Assembly (NCBI GenBank): GCA_000525675.1
Contig: CP002190.1
Coordinates: 372,001 to 436,000, forward strand
DNA length: 64,000 nucleotides
Direction: 5' to 3'
Origin: Bdellovibrio bacteriovorus W
GTDB lineage: Bacteria; Bdellovibrionota; Bdellovibrionia; Bdellovibrionales; Bdellovibrionaceae
Below the pieces are notes generated by a model. The model saw nothing but the letters and a program-made list of their open reading frames with translations. It was not told the DNA's origin and made no database searches. The translations under genes were made by a program, and so were the position numbers. Shown here piece after piece: positions 52,794-61,834 of the stretch (position 1 is its first letter; the number at the start of each line of letters is the position of its first letter).

Positions 52794-53397
52794 GTACGAT
52801 GACTTTCTTATTGAAATCCCAGATTGGGAGATTCTCGATGAAGGCGTTACAGTTTTAATGGGGCCGAGTGGCTCTGGCAAAACATCAGTGTTTAGAATTC
52901 TTCTGGGCCTGGAAGAGTGCCCTGGTCTGGTTTGGGACTTTAAGGGGATTGATCTTGCTCAACTAAAAACTCCAGAGCGTCGTTTGGGAGTGGTCTTTCA
53001 AACGCTGGATCTCTTTCCGCATATGTCAGCTCGAGAGAATATTTTGTTTGCAGCTAAGGCTCGTAAGATTTCTGAGACAAAAGTAAAAATACGGATGACA
53101 CAGTTGATTGAAGAATTACAAATGGAGAAATTTATCCACCGTAAAGCCGATGTTCTTTCTGGTGGTGAGAAACAAAGAGTGGCCATTGCCCGTGCAATCA
53201 TGGGCGAACCAAGACTACTTCTTTTAGACGAACCGTTTTCTGCTTTAGATCAAGAACTTCGCGAAGAAAGTCGCAAACTTTTAAAGACTGTCATTGCGAC
53301 TGAGAAAATTCCGACGTTACTTGTGACTCATGATCCCCGAGATGTTGAGGTTTTAGCGAACAAAGTGACGAAGATTTCTGAAGGGCGATTGCTCTAA
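52765..53397 (+). CDS. thiQ: Thiamine ABC transporter, ATP-binding protein
   Basis: ATPase subunit with Walker A GPSGSGKT, signature LSGGEKQRVAIARA and Walker B LLLLDEPFSALD. I place the start at the GTG at 52765, five bases after GGGGAGG, within the end of thiP. The 210 residues fit ThiQ. Its stop overlaps the stop of the convergent kinase gene in CTAA. Confidence 0.93.
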   Translation: MSLVKNLIRKYDDFLIEIPDWEILDEGVTVLMGPSGSGKTSVFRILLGLEECPGLVWDFKGIDLAQLKTPERRLGVVFQTLDLFPHMSARENILFAAKARKISETKVKIRMTQLIEELQMEKFIHRKADVLSGGEKQRVAIARAIMGEPRLLLLDEPFSALDQELREESRKLLKTVIATEKIPTLLVTHDPRDVEVLANKVTKISEGRLL

Positions 53398-56096
53398 GTC
53401 TTTCTTGTATAGCGATTGACCATATCAATGAACGCCGCTTTCTTAATTGGTGTCGTGGCGTGTTCGGTACATCCAGCATCCATAGACTTCTGAATATCTT
53501 CAGCCATCGCATTGGCACTGACGGCGATAATGGGAACGGGTGATTTTCCAAGGCTTGTTTCCCACTCGCGGATACGACGAGTCGCCTCATAGCCATCCAT
53601 AACGGGCATCTGGATGTCCATAAGTATAAGATCGAAGTCATTTTTAAAAACGGCTTCGATAGCTTCTTGTCCGTCAGAGGCTTGATGGACAATGTACGGT
53701 AGTTTCTTCAGATAAGTTTGCAATAAGAAACGATTATCATCTGTATCATCTACGATGAGAATATGCTTTGGAGTCTCTTCGTAGTTTGCGACTTCCGATC
53801 GAGTTTCAACCTCAGGGGCTGAGGTAGATTCAAGATAGATTTGTTCCACGGGCGTGAATGGAATTGTGAAATAAAATTCACTGCCTTTGCCCTCTTGGCT
53901 CTTAAACCAAATTTTACCACCCATTAGCTCAACAAGATTCTTTGAAATTGTTAAGCCAAGGCCTGTGCCACCATATTTTCGAGTGATGGAACTGTCAGCT
54001 TGTACAAAGTTTTGAAAGAGCTGGCTCTGTTTACTAACTGGAATACCTGTCCCAGTATCTTTTATGCAAAAACGTACAAAACGACTGTCATAATCATCAA
54101 AGCGTAGAGAGACTGTGATCTCACCACTTTGTGTAAATTTAATAGCATTACCAATAAGATTTAAAAGAATCTGACGAAGGCGTGTGGGGTCGCCGAGGAT
54201 GACGTGCGACTTTTCATGATCAATCTGAATGTCTAAGGTAAATTGTAAATCTTTTTCCGCGGCTTTTTGTTTTAAAATCTCGCAGATATTATGGGTTGTA
54301 GCTTCCAAATTAAAGGGAATATTTTCTAGTTTAACTTCGCGAGCTTCGATTTTTGAAATGTCGAGAATATCGTTAATAAGTGCCAAGAGATTCTCTCCGG
54401 CATTTGCACATACCTTTAAAAGCTTTGCCTGATCTGGCTTCAAATCACTTTCAGCTAGGACGTCCGTGATGCCTATAATGGCATTTAAAGGAGTTCGAAT
54501 TTCGTGACTCATGCGAGCTAAAAACTCAGATTTTGCTTGCGAGGCTTTTACGGCGGTCTCTCGCGCTTCAATGAGCTCACGCTCAGCAGAAATTCGTTCG
54601 GCAATATCGGTTGCTACAAAAACGAACGTCAAGTCCTTGCTCGCTCTATTAGGCAAAGCCGCCCAGTTTATAAGGACAGGAATCTTTTGACCTTTATGGT
54701 TTAGGATTTCGGCCTGAATACTATGGCGTGTCTGTAGCAGCCAAGAGTAGTTATTAAACTCAGGTTGGGCGATAATTATTTTCTTTAGATCCGTTTCATG
54801 TAAATTTTCAGGGCTGACCCCGATAAGCCTCATCGCCGATTCGTTGGCCTGTGAAATTGTATAAGTTGAATCCCAGTTTTCTTGGTCCACAGAGACGCGC
54901 ACAATAAATAGAAAGGCTTTGATGGATTGAATAACACTATCAAGAAATTCCTTAGAAACGGTTGTGGTCTCTAGACGGTCCGCCAGCTGGTTGTATTTGC
55001 TAACAAGCAAACCAATTTCGTCTTGTGAACTGTAATTAATTTTTTGTGTGAGATTGCTCGTGCCTAGGTTTTCAAAACGATCGATAAGAAGCTGAATGGG
55101 TTCTACGACCTTTCCGGTGGCTGCAAAGGTTGCAAAGAAAAAGAGAATAAAGATTAATGTGGCTGCGGCTCCAGAGGCGATCGCGATTCTCTCTAAGACC
55201 GCAAAGGCTTCACTTTCATCAATCTTTGTTTGAATATACCAAATCTCTCCGTTGGGTAGGAAGATCTTCCCAATAGATCGAATGACCCTGTGGCCACGAT
55301 AGTCGGTTCCGATTTCCTTAATTTCGCTAATGTTTTCAATTTTCTTGATATCTTCATTTCCACGATTGGCATGGTCGGTAATGCTTTGTGCTTGCGTATC
55401 CATCGCAAAGCGGCCGGTGTTGCGCAGGCTCCAGTCTTCACCGTAAATAAGAGTCTCCCCAGTTTTTCCAAGGCCGTGGACAGCCCACGAGAAGTTGTCG
55501 CTTGTTAAACGATCAATTTCTGAAATAGAAACTTTTAACATCAATACACCCAGATGCTTTCCGTCTCGATAAACTGTGGTGGCTAGATAAGCCATAGCAT
55601 CTGGCTGCGCACTGGTAATCCGATTAAAATCTATAAAAAGCGTAGTGCCCTCGACAGCAGAAAGTCCCCAGTTATACAGATCTTCAAGCTTTTCGTGCTC
55701 AGCAGAGCCCTTCAGTATATTTTCGCCGTCTTTGACATCTTTTCTTGTCGAATAAACAACACGTCCTTTGGGGTCCACAAGAATAAGATCATAGATATTA
55801 AAATCTAGAACGTAGTTATCTAGAATTCTTCTGAAGTGAGGAATCGAATTTGTAGATTTAGATAAGAGGAGATCGTCAGTTTGCCGGTGCGAGGCGACCA
55901 TATTGATCGCGACATGTAAACTTTTAAAGTATCCTTCGATGGCGCTGGTTTTGGTAACGCGAATCAGAGTGAGCTTGTCGTAGGTACTATCGATGATCGT
56001 AGATTCAACAATCTTAAGACCAATAAGCGCCACAACGACTGTCGCTAATAAAACGGAAATAAGATTAAATAAAAATATTCTGAGTCTAATAGTCAT
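53394..56096 (-). CDS. Hybrid sensor histidine kinase with periplasmic sensor domain
   Basis: Order: N-terminal membrane helix (about 5-28), a periplasmic sensor region of the dCache type (30-300), a second helix (about 303-325), HAMP, PAS (about 390-500), HisKA (phospho-His in FLARMSHEIRTPLNAIIG), HATPase_c (GTGLGLTISKNLVELMGG) and a C-terminal receiver (LILMDIQMPVMDG). No HPt domain is visible, so phosphotransfer to a separate partner is expected. The ligand is unknown. The gene is convergent with thiQ and has no adjacent response-regulator gene. Confidence 0.93.
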   Translation of the reverse strand: MTIRLRIFLFNLISVLLATVVVALIGLKIVESTIIDSTYDKLTLIRVTKTSAIEGYFKSLHVAINMVASHRQTDDLLLSKSTNSIPHFRRILDNYVLDFNIYDLILVDPKGRVVYSTRKDVKDGENILKGSAEHEKLEDLYNWGLSAVEGTTLFIDFNRITSAQPDAMAYLATTVYRDGKHLGVLMLKVSISEIDRLTSDNFSWAVHGLGKTGETLIYGEDWSLRNTGRFAMDTQAQSITDHANRGNEDIKKIENISEIKEIGTDYRGHRVIRSIGKIFLPNGEIWYIQTKIDESEAFAVLERIAIASGAAATLIFILFFFATFAATGKVVEPIQLLIDRFENLGTSNLTQKINYSSQDEIGLLVSKYNQLADRLETTTVSKEFLDSVIQSIKAFLFIVRVSVDQENWDSTYTISQANESAMRLIGVSPENLHETDLKKIIIAQPEFNNYSWLLQTRHSIQAEILNHKGQKIPVLINWAALPNRASKDLTFVFVATDIAERISAERELIEARETAVKASQAKSEFLARMSHEIRTPLNAIIGITDVLAESDLKPDQAKLLKVCANAGENLLALINDILDISKIEAREVKLENIPFNLEATTHNICEILKQKAAEKDLQFTLDIQIDHEKSHVILGDPTRLRQILLNLIGNAIKFTQSGEITVSLRFDDYDSRFVRFCIKDTGTGIPVSKQSQLFQNFVQADSSITRKYGGTGLGLTISKNLVELMGGKIWFKSQEGKGSEFYFTIPFTPVEQIYLESTSAPEVETRSEVANYEETPKHILIVDDTDDNRFLLQTYLKKLPYIVHQASDGQEAIEAVFKNDFDLILMDIQMPVMDGYEATRRIREWETSLGKSPVPIIAVSANAMAEDIQKSMDAGCTEHATTPIKKAAFIDMVNRYTRKT

Positions 56097-56345
56097 AAGT
56101 CGCTATTCTTAATTTTGCTAAACGCCCTGAAGAGGAGCAAGCAGTGTGTACCTCTGGGAGTAAATCAGGTCTTTCCTACATATCAAAGATCCCTCTTTCA
56201 TCGAATCATTTCAAAGCTGAAATAATTGTGGACCAAAGATGTTTCTTATCAACTTTAGTATGTTTGTGAAGAGCGGATACATTTTGTCGAGTAAAAGTGG
56301 GGAGGTATTGGAACTGATTCTTCGCAGAACGAAAAGGGGATATTC

Positions 56346-57050
56346 ATGCGATCAGGTGCGCTGCTACTCGGTTTGTCATTACTTGTGGGATGTGCTGCCT
56401 CTAAGTCTACATCCGGAAATTCTATGAAGCCGACGATCTACTATAAACCCACAGTCTATTATGATGATACAGGATGCACTGTTGACGAATTAAGGGATGT
56501 GAAGAATCCACAAGGTGAGGTCTTGATAACGCTTTGTGAATCAGATTATGCCCAATGTTTGATGGAGGGATCTTGCTTTGTTTTATCAGCGGGTGATCTG
56601 CGTTCTTACAACTACCACTCTACTATCGCAGGCATTCCACGCTTTGTTGAGGTCAATTTAGAAGAGTGCCCGTTCGGCTATGGCGTTAAGAGCAGTTGCT
56701 TAGATCCTTACTACACCGTGGCTGCTGATTTGAAGTTTCATAAAGCGGGAGATGTTATTTTTGTTCCTCGCCTACAGGGCGCTAAGTTGCCGAGTGGAGA
56801 AGTACACGATGGATTTTTAGTGATCCGTGACTCCGGAGGAGGAATTATTGGTGAGCATCGTTTTGATTTCTTCACAGGCTTTTACAACCATTTAGCTCGT
56901 CCTAATACTTTGGCGAGATTAGGTTTTGGCGATCCAAAAAATCGCTTCGAGTATCGAAAAGCGACAGAAGAAGAAGCTGAAAATATTCGCCAAAGGCGCA
57001 ATTACCCAAAACTGACGGAGAAAGTTTTGCACTCGGGGAAAAGGCGCTAA
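56346..57050 (+). CDS. 3D-domain lipoprotein (MltA-like double-psi barrel)
   Basis: A 234-residue lipoprotein (lipobox LVGC). The C-terminal half bears the 3D motif: YTVAADLKFHKAGDVIFVPRLQG, then GFLVIRDSGGGIIGEHRFDFFTGF, with the conserved Asp residues. This domain is shared with MltA transglycosylases and resuscitation/stationary-phase proteins. The N-terminal part has cysteines (CTVDELRD, ITLCESDYAQC). Glycan binding or cleavage is likely. AAAAGGGG precedes the start. Confidence 0.88.
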   Translation: MRSGALLLGLSLLVGCAASKSTSGNSMKPTIYYKPTVYYDDTGCTVDELRDVKNPQGEVLITLCESDYAQCLMEGSCFVLSAGDLRSYNYHSTIAGIPRFVEVNLEECPFGYGVKSSCLDPYYTVAADLKFHKAGDVIFVPRLQGAKLPSGEVHDGFLVIRDSGGGIIGEHRFDFFTGFYNHLARPNTLARLGFGDPKNRFEYRKATEEEAENIRQRRNYPKLTEKVLHSGKRR

Positions 57051-57442
57051 CTAGGCAAAAGTCTTGGCTTATTAGGACTATTGTCGTGCGAGTACAAACC
57101 AAAAAATCTCAATAAAATTAAGAAAAATAAAAAATACCCAGACAAAGGTCTAAAGTTCTCTGGACGAAAGTCCGAGAAGTCATGCGTTACTTGTTGGGAA
57201 GTTTAGTTGCGAAAGAAATCCATTAGGAAATCCTTCGAGGCTTAAGGTTTCTAAGTGAGGTCAGTCACCCTCATTTAGAAACTCTTTCCAGCCCTACAAA
57301 ATAAGTTTTTGAAAAATTGAATACAAATAAACACTCGTAGCACGTTGTTGGATGTTCGAGGTATATGGGTAAGTGGTGCGACCCATTCACTGAAAAATCC
57401 CTTTATACAATTTGCTGCGATTTAAATCCCAAGGAGGTTCTC
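57051..57442 (+). promoter_or_regulatory. Leader of the first flagellin gene with sigma-28-like promoter and hairpins
   Basis: A gap of 392 bases. TAAA at 57151-57154, 16 bases, then TCCGAGAA (6/8 to GCCGATAA) makes a fair sigma-28 promoter, one base over ideal spacing; the same bases also form a GNRA-capped hairpin (GGAC-GAAA-GTCC with outer TTCTC/GAGAA). The following leader of about 260 bases has a strong hairpin TTTCTAAGTGAGG/CCTCATTTAGAAA (about 57248-57283) and GGA sites at 57226, 57350 (GGATGT) and in the Shine-Dalgarno AAGGAGG (57431-57437). CsrA control is inferred. Confidence 0.5.
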
Positions 57443-58264
57443 ATGGGCTTAAGAATCGCAACCAATACGGCATCTATTTCCGCGCAAAGGGTTTTAGGTG
57501 CGCAACAAAAAAGAGCCGAGCACTCTGCTCAGGCTATCGCTTCAGGATCGCGCATTGTGAGTGCCGCAGATGACGCTGCGGGATTAGCGATCTCTGAAAA
57601 CTTCAAAGGACAATTAAGAGGGATTAGCCAGGCAAGAAATAATGCCAACAACGCTATTTCCTTCTCGCAAGTTGGTGAAGGGGGATTGAGCGAGATCTCT
57701 AATATCTTAGTTCGTTTGCGTGAACTTGGAGTTCAAGCATCTTCGGATACTGTTGGCGAAACAGAGCGGGGATTTTTAAATAACGAGGCCAATCAATTAA
57801 TTCAAGAGGCTGATCGTATTGCCAAAACCACGGTATTTGGTAACACGAAGCTCTTAGATGGATCGGGTGGAAAGCTTGAGTTCCACGTCGGACCTAATGG
57901 TGGAAAAGAAAATATTGTTAGTTTTGATTTTGATTCGAATGCCACGACGAGTTCATTGGGAATTAGTGGTTTAAAAGTTAGTAGTAAATCTAATGCACGA
58001 AGTTCACTCGAGGCTGTCGATAAGGCTATGCAAAAGGTCGGGACGCTCAGAGCAAACTTCGGTGCGATGCAATCAAGAATGGAGTCGACGGTAAATAATC
58101 TCGATATTTCTTTTGAGAACTTATCGGCGGCGAATTCACGAATTCGTGACACAGACATTGCTAAAGAAACTGCGGAATTAACATCTGCAGGAATTTTACA
58201 AAATGCAGCAGTATCAGTTTTGGCTCAGGCCAACCAACTGCCGGCTGTTGCAATGAAGTTAGTG
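57443..58264 (+). CDS. fliC: Flagellin (first copy)
   Basis: Filament subunit. The start at 57443 (MGLRIATNTASISAQR) is set by AAGGAGG six bases before. The 274-residue flagellin has the N-terminal D0/D1 region (ASGSRIVSAADDAAGLAISENFKGQ) and a C-terminal SRIRDTDIAKETAELTSAGILQNAAVSVLAQANQLP. It keeps a short variable middle, like other bdellovibrio flagellins. A close paralogue follows. Confidence 0.97.
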
Positions 58265-58350
58265 TAGTTCAGGTTTGGAAGTATCTTTTGGGAGAGGATA
58301 CTTTCATGCACGAGGGGTCGCCCACACAAACTCCTCATGTTCTTAAGCCC

Positions 58351-58385
58351 GCCCGTGGGGGGGAAGAATCCTCACGGGCATTTTC
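58351..58385 (+). terminator. Terminator after the first flagellin gene
   Basis: GCCCGTG (58351-58357) and CACGGGC (58373-58379), then ATTTT. A second hairpin GAAGTATC/GATACTTT lies a little upstream (about 58276-58302). Confidence 0.8.
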
Positions 58386-58387
58386 GT

Positions 58388-58514
58388 CGAGATTGATGAA
58401 ATGAGCTCACCTGCTTCGTTGTCGAGCCTCATCCTCACTCCGGCGTACTTAGAGTACGCCTGCGCTGCGGGTGAAGCTCTCCGCCTCGCATCTGAACTCA
58501 TTTGATCAATCTCG
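58388..58514. repeat. 127-bp symmetric palindrome, copy C (between flagellins)
   Basis: Arms CGAGATTGATGAAATGAG (58388-58405) and CTCATTTGATCAATCTCG (58497-58514) differ by one base as inverted repeats and enclose the core GGCGTACT-TAG-AGTACGCC (58442-58460). Core and outer arms share the centre 58451. The right half contains CCGCCTCGCATCTG, as in copy A. The remaining arm sequence is only partly complementary. Confidence 0.75.
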
Positions 58515-58896
58515 TTAGTGGTTTTGTGAGAAATAGGTAAGAAATCTGGGTTTGATCTCTGCAAACCTCTACTAGCCTTTCGTTGGCGCTGAATCTTGCG
58601 CAACATAAGAATTTCAAAATGACTCAATTTAAATCGATATGATGTCGAAAAGCTCGACCTTGGTCTGGTTTCGCCAGAAAAAGGTCTAGTTTTCCAAGAC
58701 TCGACTAAAGACGTTCTGGACCTCGCCGAAAGGTATGCAAGCAACGACGACATAGAGTTCAAAAGCTCTTTAGATCTTTCATGATGAGTGACTGCTGATT
58801 GAAGGATTGCTTGAGAGAGTTCGCGAGCGAAGTGAAGTCCCTAACAAGTAACAGCAGCCTAAGTAGGTATAGGGCTGCTCCTAATGGAGGTCCCTC
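58515..58896 (+). promoter_or_regulatory. Leader region of the second flagellin gene
   Basis: A consensus sigma-28 promoter lies within (58706-58732, listed separately). The leader after it, about 160 bases, has GGA at 58804 (GAAGGATTG) and within the Shine-Dalgarno ATGGAGG at 58884-58890. Two alternative pairings compete: AGCAGCC (58853-58859) with GGCTGCT, or AGGG/CCCT plus CTCC/GGAG (58871-58895), in which the Shine-Dalgarno is paired. This is a plausible CsrA-responsive leader. Confidence 0.55.
58706..58732 (+). promoter_or_regulatory. Sigma-28 promoter of the second flagellin gene
   Basis: TAAA (58706-58709), exactly 15 bases, then GCCGAAAG (58725-58732), 6/8 to GCCGATAA. The spacer shares TTCT-TGGAC with the corresponding site ahead of the first flagellin. 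Confidence 0.8.
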
Positions 58897-59730
58897 ATGG
58901 GAATGAGAATTTCTACGAACGTTTCAGCAATCAACGCGCAAAGAACGATGACGAGCTCACAGCGCGCAATCGGGAAATCAATGGAGCAATTGTCTTCAGG
59001 TTCTCGAATCAACAAAGCCGCAGACGACGCTGCCGGTTTAGCAATTAGTGAGAGTTTGAAATCGCAAGTTCGCTCTCTTAGCCAAGCTTCTCGAAATGCG
59101 AACGATGGTATTTCCATGGTTCAAACAGCAGAGGGGGGTCTGAGTGAAGTATCGAACATTTTAGTGAGAATGCGCGAATTAGGAGTTCAAGCATCTTCTG
59201 ATACCATTGGGGACACAGAGAGAGGATTTCTAAATAAAGAGGTCCAGCAACTCAAAGAGGAAGCTCAAAGGATTACGCAAACTACGAAGTTTGGTACGAC
59301 GAAGCTTCTTGATGGCTCTGCGAATAAGTTCGATTTCCAAGTGGGGATCGGGAATGATCCAGAGGCCGATAGAATTTCATTTAATGCCGGTGAAACAAAT
59401 GCATCGATTGATAAACTAGGAATTTCAAATTTCGACTTCTCGTCGAAAAGTGGCGCACAAAAAGCACTCAGTGCGATTGATAATGCGCAAACAACAGTGA
59501 ACGGTTATCGTGCGAATCTAGGGGCCCTACAGAACCGCCTATCTTCGACAGTCGATAACTTGGGTGTTCAGCATGAAAATATCTCTGCCGCAAACTCGCG
59601 AATCAGAGATACGGACATCGCAGCAGCCTCAGCAGAGTCCACTCGTAACTCAGTTCTCTTACAAGCGAACACGAGTGTTCTTGCCCAGGCCAATGCAATG
59701 CCAAATGCAGCCCTTCGCTTAATTGGATAA
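58897..59730 (+). CDS. fliC: Flagellin (second copy)
   Basis: 277-residue filament protein, similar to the first copy (MGMRISTNVSAINAQRTMTS; SSGSRINKAADDAAGLAISESL; SRIRDTDIAAASAES near the end). It is translated from ATG 58897 behind GGAGG. Two tandem genes with individual promoters suggest that different filament zones or growth phases use different subunits, as known for multi-flagellin bacteria. Confidence 0.97.
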   Translation: MGMRISTNVSAINAQRTMTSSQRAIGKSMEQLSSGSRINKAADDAAGLAISESLKSQVRSLSQASRNANDGISMVQTAEGGLSEVSNILVRMRELGVQASSDTIGDTERGFLNKEVQQLKEEAQRITQTTKFGTTKLLDGSANKFDFQVGIGNDPEADRISFNAGETNASIDKLGISNFDFSSKSGAQKALSAIDNAQTTVNGYRANLGALQNRLSSTVDNLGVQHENISAANSRIRDTDIAAASAESTRNSVLLQANTSVLAQANAMPNAALRLIG

Positions 59731-59780
59731 TTGGAACATCACTGAAAGGTTACCTCCGTTTCCTTTCGGTACCAACCTAC

Positions 59781-59809
59781 CCAGAGAAAGAGCATGCCTC
59801 TTTCTCTGG
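59781..59809 (+). terminator. Hairpin after the second flagellin gene
   Basis: A perfect 12-bp stem CCAGAGAAAGAG / CTCTTTCTCTGG with loop CATGC. It is not followed by a strong T-run, so it may also protect the 3' end of an abundant message. Confidence 0.75.
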
Positions 59810-59856
59810 GGTACTTAGATGAAGGTCTTATCTTATGGTAAGGTCTTTTTTGTATT

Positions 59857-59883
59857 TTAAGTTTTATTTAAAAAAACCGATAT
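59857..59883 (+). promoter_or_regulatory. Sigma-28 promoter of flaG
   Basis: TTAAGTTT (59857-59864; 7/8 to TAAAGTTT), 11 bases, ACCGATAT (59876-59883; 6/8 to GCCGATAA), ideal spacing. Only nine bases separate it from the flaG ATG, and there is no Shine-Dalgarno, so the message may be leaderless. Confidence 0.6.
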
Positions 59884-59892
59884 AAAGCTCGT

Positions 59893-60267
59893 ATGAATAT
59901 AAAAGGCTTTATCGCTAACATTCTACCCAGTACTGAAGTGCGCCATGTAGATGGTATTGGTAAAACTATTAAGTCGGATCAGACAAATGATCGCGATGCC
60001 AACGGTCAAGAAAGCTATAGCTCGCAAGAGGAACATCGTGAAAAAATGAGCGATGAACAGTTCGAAGCAGCTCTTGAACATCTCCGTAAATTACCTGCTA
60101 CTAAAGAACATAGATGGACAGTTTCTTCTCTGATTCACGAGGGAAACCGTTTCGCTATTGTTAAAGACAATCTTGGAAATGTGATCCGCCAAATTCCCGA
60201 ATTAGATTTATGGACTTTACCGTCTGAAGACTCTCCAAGAGGACAGTTGCTGAAGCGAACTGCTTAG
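59893..60267 (+). CDS. flaG: FlaG-family protein
   Basis: A 124-residue protein with the C-terminal FlaG pattern (WTVSSLIHEGNRFAIVKDNLGNVIRQIPELD), often found between flagellin and fliD; it affects filament length in some species. The N-terminal half is polar and probably disordered. Its position here matches the usual order flagellin-flaG-fliD-fliS. Confidence 0.85.
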   Translation: MNIKGFIANILPSTEVRHVDGIGKTIKSDQTNDRDANGQESYSSQEEHREKMSDEQFEAALEHLRKLPATKEHRWTVSSLIHEGNRFAIVKDNLGNVIRQIPELDLWTLPSEDSPRGQLLKRTA

Positions 60268-60439
60268 TTTTTTTATTCACCCTAGAATATCATTCCTAGC
60301 TAGAGGTCTTGCTTATAGACCCTCTGTCAAAATTGCTGCAAAATTAAGCCTGTTTCAGCTCGAAAGCCTTGTCCACTGGTCTTTTCGGCAGACATTTAAT
60401 TGACTCACGGTCAGCGCCTCAGTTTGACACAATAAATTC

Positions 60440-61801
60440 ATGGCAGGAATTCGTATAACAGGCATGGCCTCTGGGTTACCACCAAATATCGTTGAGCAGC
60501 TTATGGAAGCTGAACGTATTCCTGTGCAACAAATGGAAGTTCAAAAAACCAAACAAGAAGACAAGCTGAAGTTGGTCAATGAACTCGAAACGAAAATTAC
60601 AGATATTACGAAGAGCTTAGGGGAGCTGACATCAACACGTGGATTCTCTGATAAAAAGTTTGTTTCTAGTGACGAGAACGTCATTGCAGGAAAAGTAGAT
60701 CCTGAAGTGGCCGTCGCGGGAGAGCACACACTTGAGGTTGTTCAGTTAGCGGAAAACCCTGGAGCTATGTCGAATGGTTTTCCGGATAAAAACGAATCCC
60801 AAGTAGGGGTTGGTTATATCAAGTTTAAAACCTCTGAAGGAACGAAAGAGGTTTATATCAACGGCAAGAGTAACACTCTTGAGGGTGTGGCTCGTCAGAT
60901 CAATGCGGCGGACGTAGGCGTCACGGCTCAAGTGGTTGAAGACCGTAAAGATAAAAGCAATCCGTTCAAGCTCATGATTTCAGGGCTTGAAACTGGTGAT
61001 GATAAGCAAGTGACGTTTCCAAAGATTTATCTTTTGGATGGCGATAGGGATTTATTCTTTAAAGAATCTCGCCCGGCGAAGAATGCCAAGGTGAAGGTCA
61101 ATGGATTTGAAATTGAAATCCCAGAGAATAAATCAACGGATTTAATTCCTGGTGTGGCTCTTGATTTAAAGTCAGCAGCTCCAGGAAAACAAATTCGTAT
61201 GAGCGTGCAAGAAAACTATGAAGTTATTAGCGGCAAGATTAAGAGCTTCGTTGAGGCTTATAATGGCGCCTTAGACTTTATTCAGAAGCAAAGTAAGTTG
61301 CAGGCTTCAAATTCTGGAACTCCTCGCTTAGGCCCATTAGGCGGCGATGGAATGATCCGCTCTGTAGAGAGTGCTCTACGTCGAATCATTCTTAATCCAC
61401 AGCTTTCTGGAGAATCGCCAATTCGTCGTGTGGGAGAGTTGGGGATTGAATTTAATAGAAATGGATCTTTGGACTTTAAAGAAGACAAGTTCAATAAGGT
61501 TTTACAAGAAAAACCGAATGAAGTGGCGGCCTTCTTTAGAGGAGATGGTTTTAATACTGGGTTTGTGGCGACGATCCGTCGCGAAGTCGGCTCGATGGTG
61601 AATGGTTCGTTTGGAACTGTTTCAAATCGTAAGCGGGGTTTGCAAGATCGTATCTCTCAAGTAAACACGCGTATTGAAAACAAAGAGCGTCAGCTTGAAA
61701 GAAAAGAAGATAGCTTACGTCGTAAGTTTGCAGATTTAGAACAGAAGATGTCAGACCTCGGTGCGCAGCAGGCGCGGGTCGCAGCTATGGGGCAAGGATA
61801 A
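60440..61801 (+). CDS. fliD: Flagellar filament cap protein FliD (hook-associated protein 2)
   Basis: Filament cap that folds and inserts flagellin at the tip. The 453 residues show the N-terminal start (RITGMASGLPPNIVEQLMEAERIP), the FliD core and the coiled C-terminus (NKRKGLQDRISQVNTRIENKERQLERKEDSLRRKFADLEQKM-type heptads, residues about 395-445). No strong Shine-Dalgarno is seen before the ATG. fliS follows after 33 bp. Confidence 0.94.
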   Translation: MAGIRITGMASGLPPNIVEQLMEAERIPVQQMEVQKTKQEDKLKLVNELETKITDITKSLGELTSTRGFSDKKFVSSDENVIAGKVDPEVAVAGEHTLEVVQLAENPGAMSNGFPDKNESQVGVGYIKFKTSEGTKEVYINGKSNTLEGVARQINAADVGVTAQVVEDRKDKSNPFKLMISGLETGDDKQVTFPKIYLLDGDRDLFFKESRPAKNAKVKVNGFEIEIPENKSTDLIPGVALDLKSAAPGKQIRMSVQENYEVISGKIKSFVEAYNGALDFIQKQSKLQASNSGTPRLGPLGGDGMIRSVESALRRIILNPQLSGESPIRRVGELGIEFNRNGSLDFKEDKFNKVLQEKPNEVAAFFRGDGFNTGFVATIRREVGSMVNGSFGTVSNRKRGLQDRISQVNTRIENKERQLERKEDSLRRKFADLEQKMSDLGAQQARVAAMGQG

Positions 61802-61834
61802 TTTTTAAGCTCGTTTGAGATGTGAGGGGATTCT

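Noticed and set aside
58343-58762. 139-codon minus-strand frame between the flagellins
   Set aside because: It lies across the terminator, palindrome copy C and the sigma-28 promoter; it is low-complexity and Ser/Arg-rich, with no ribosome-binding site.
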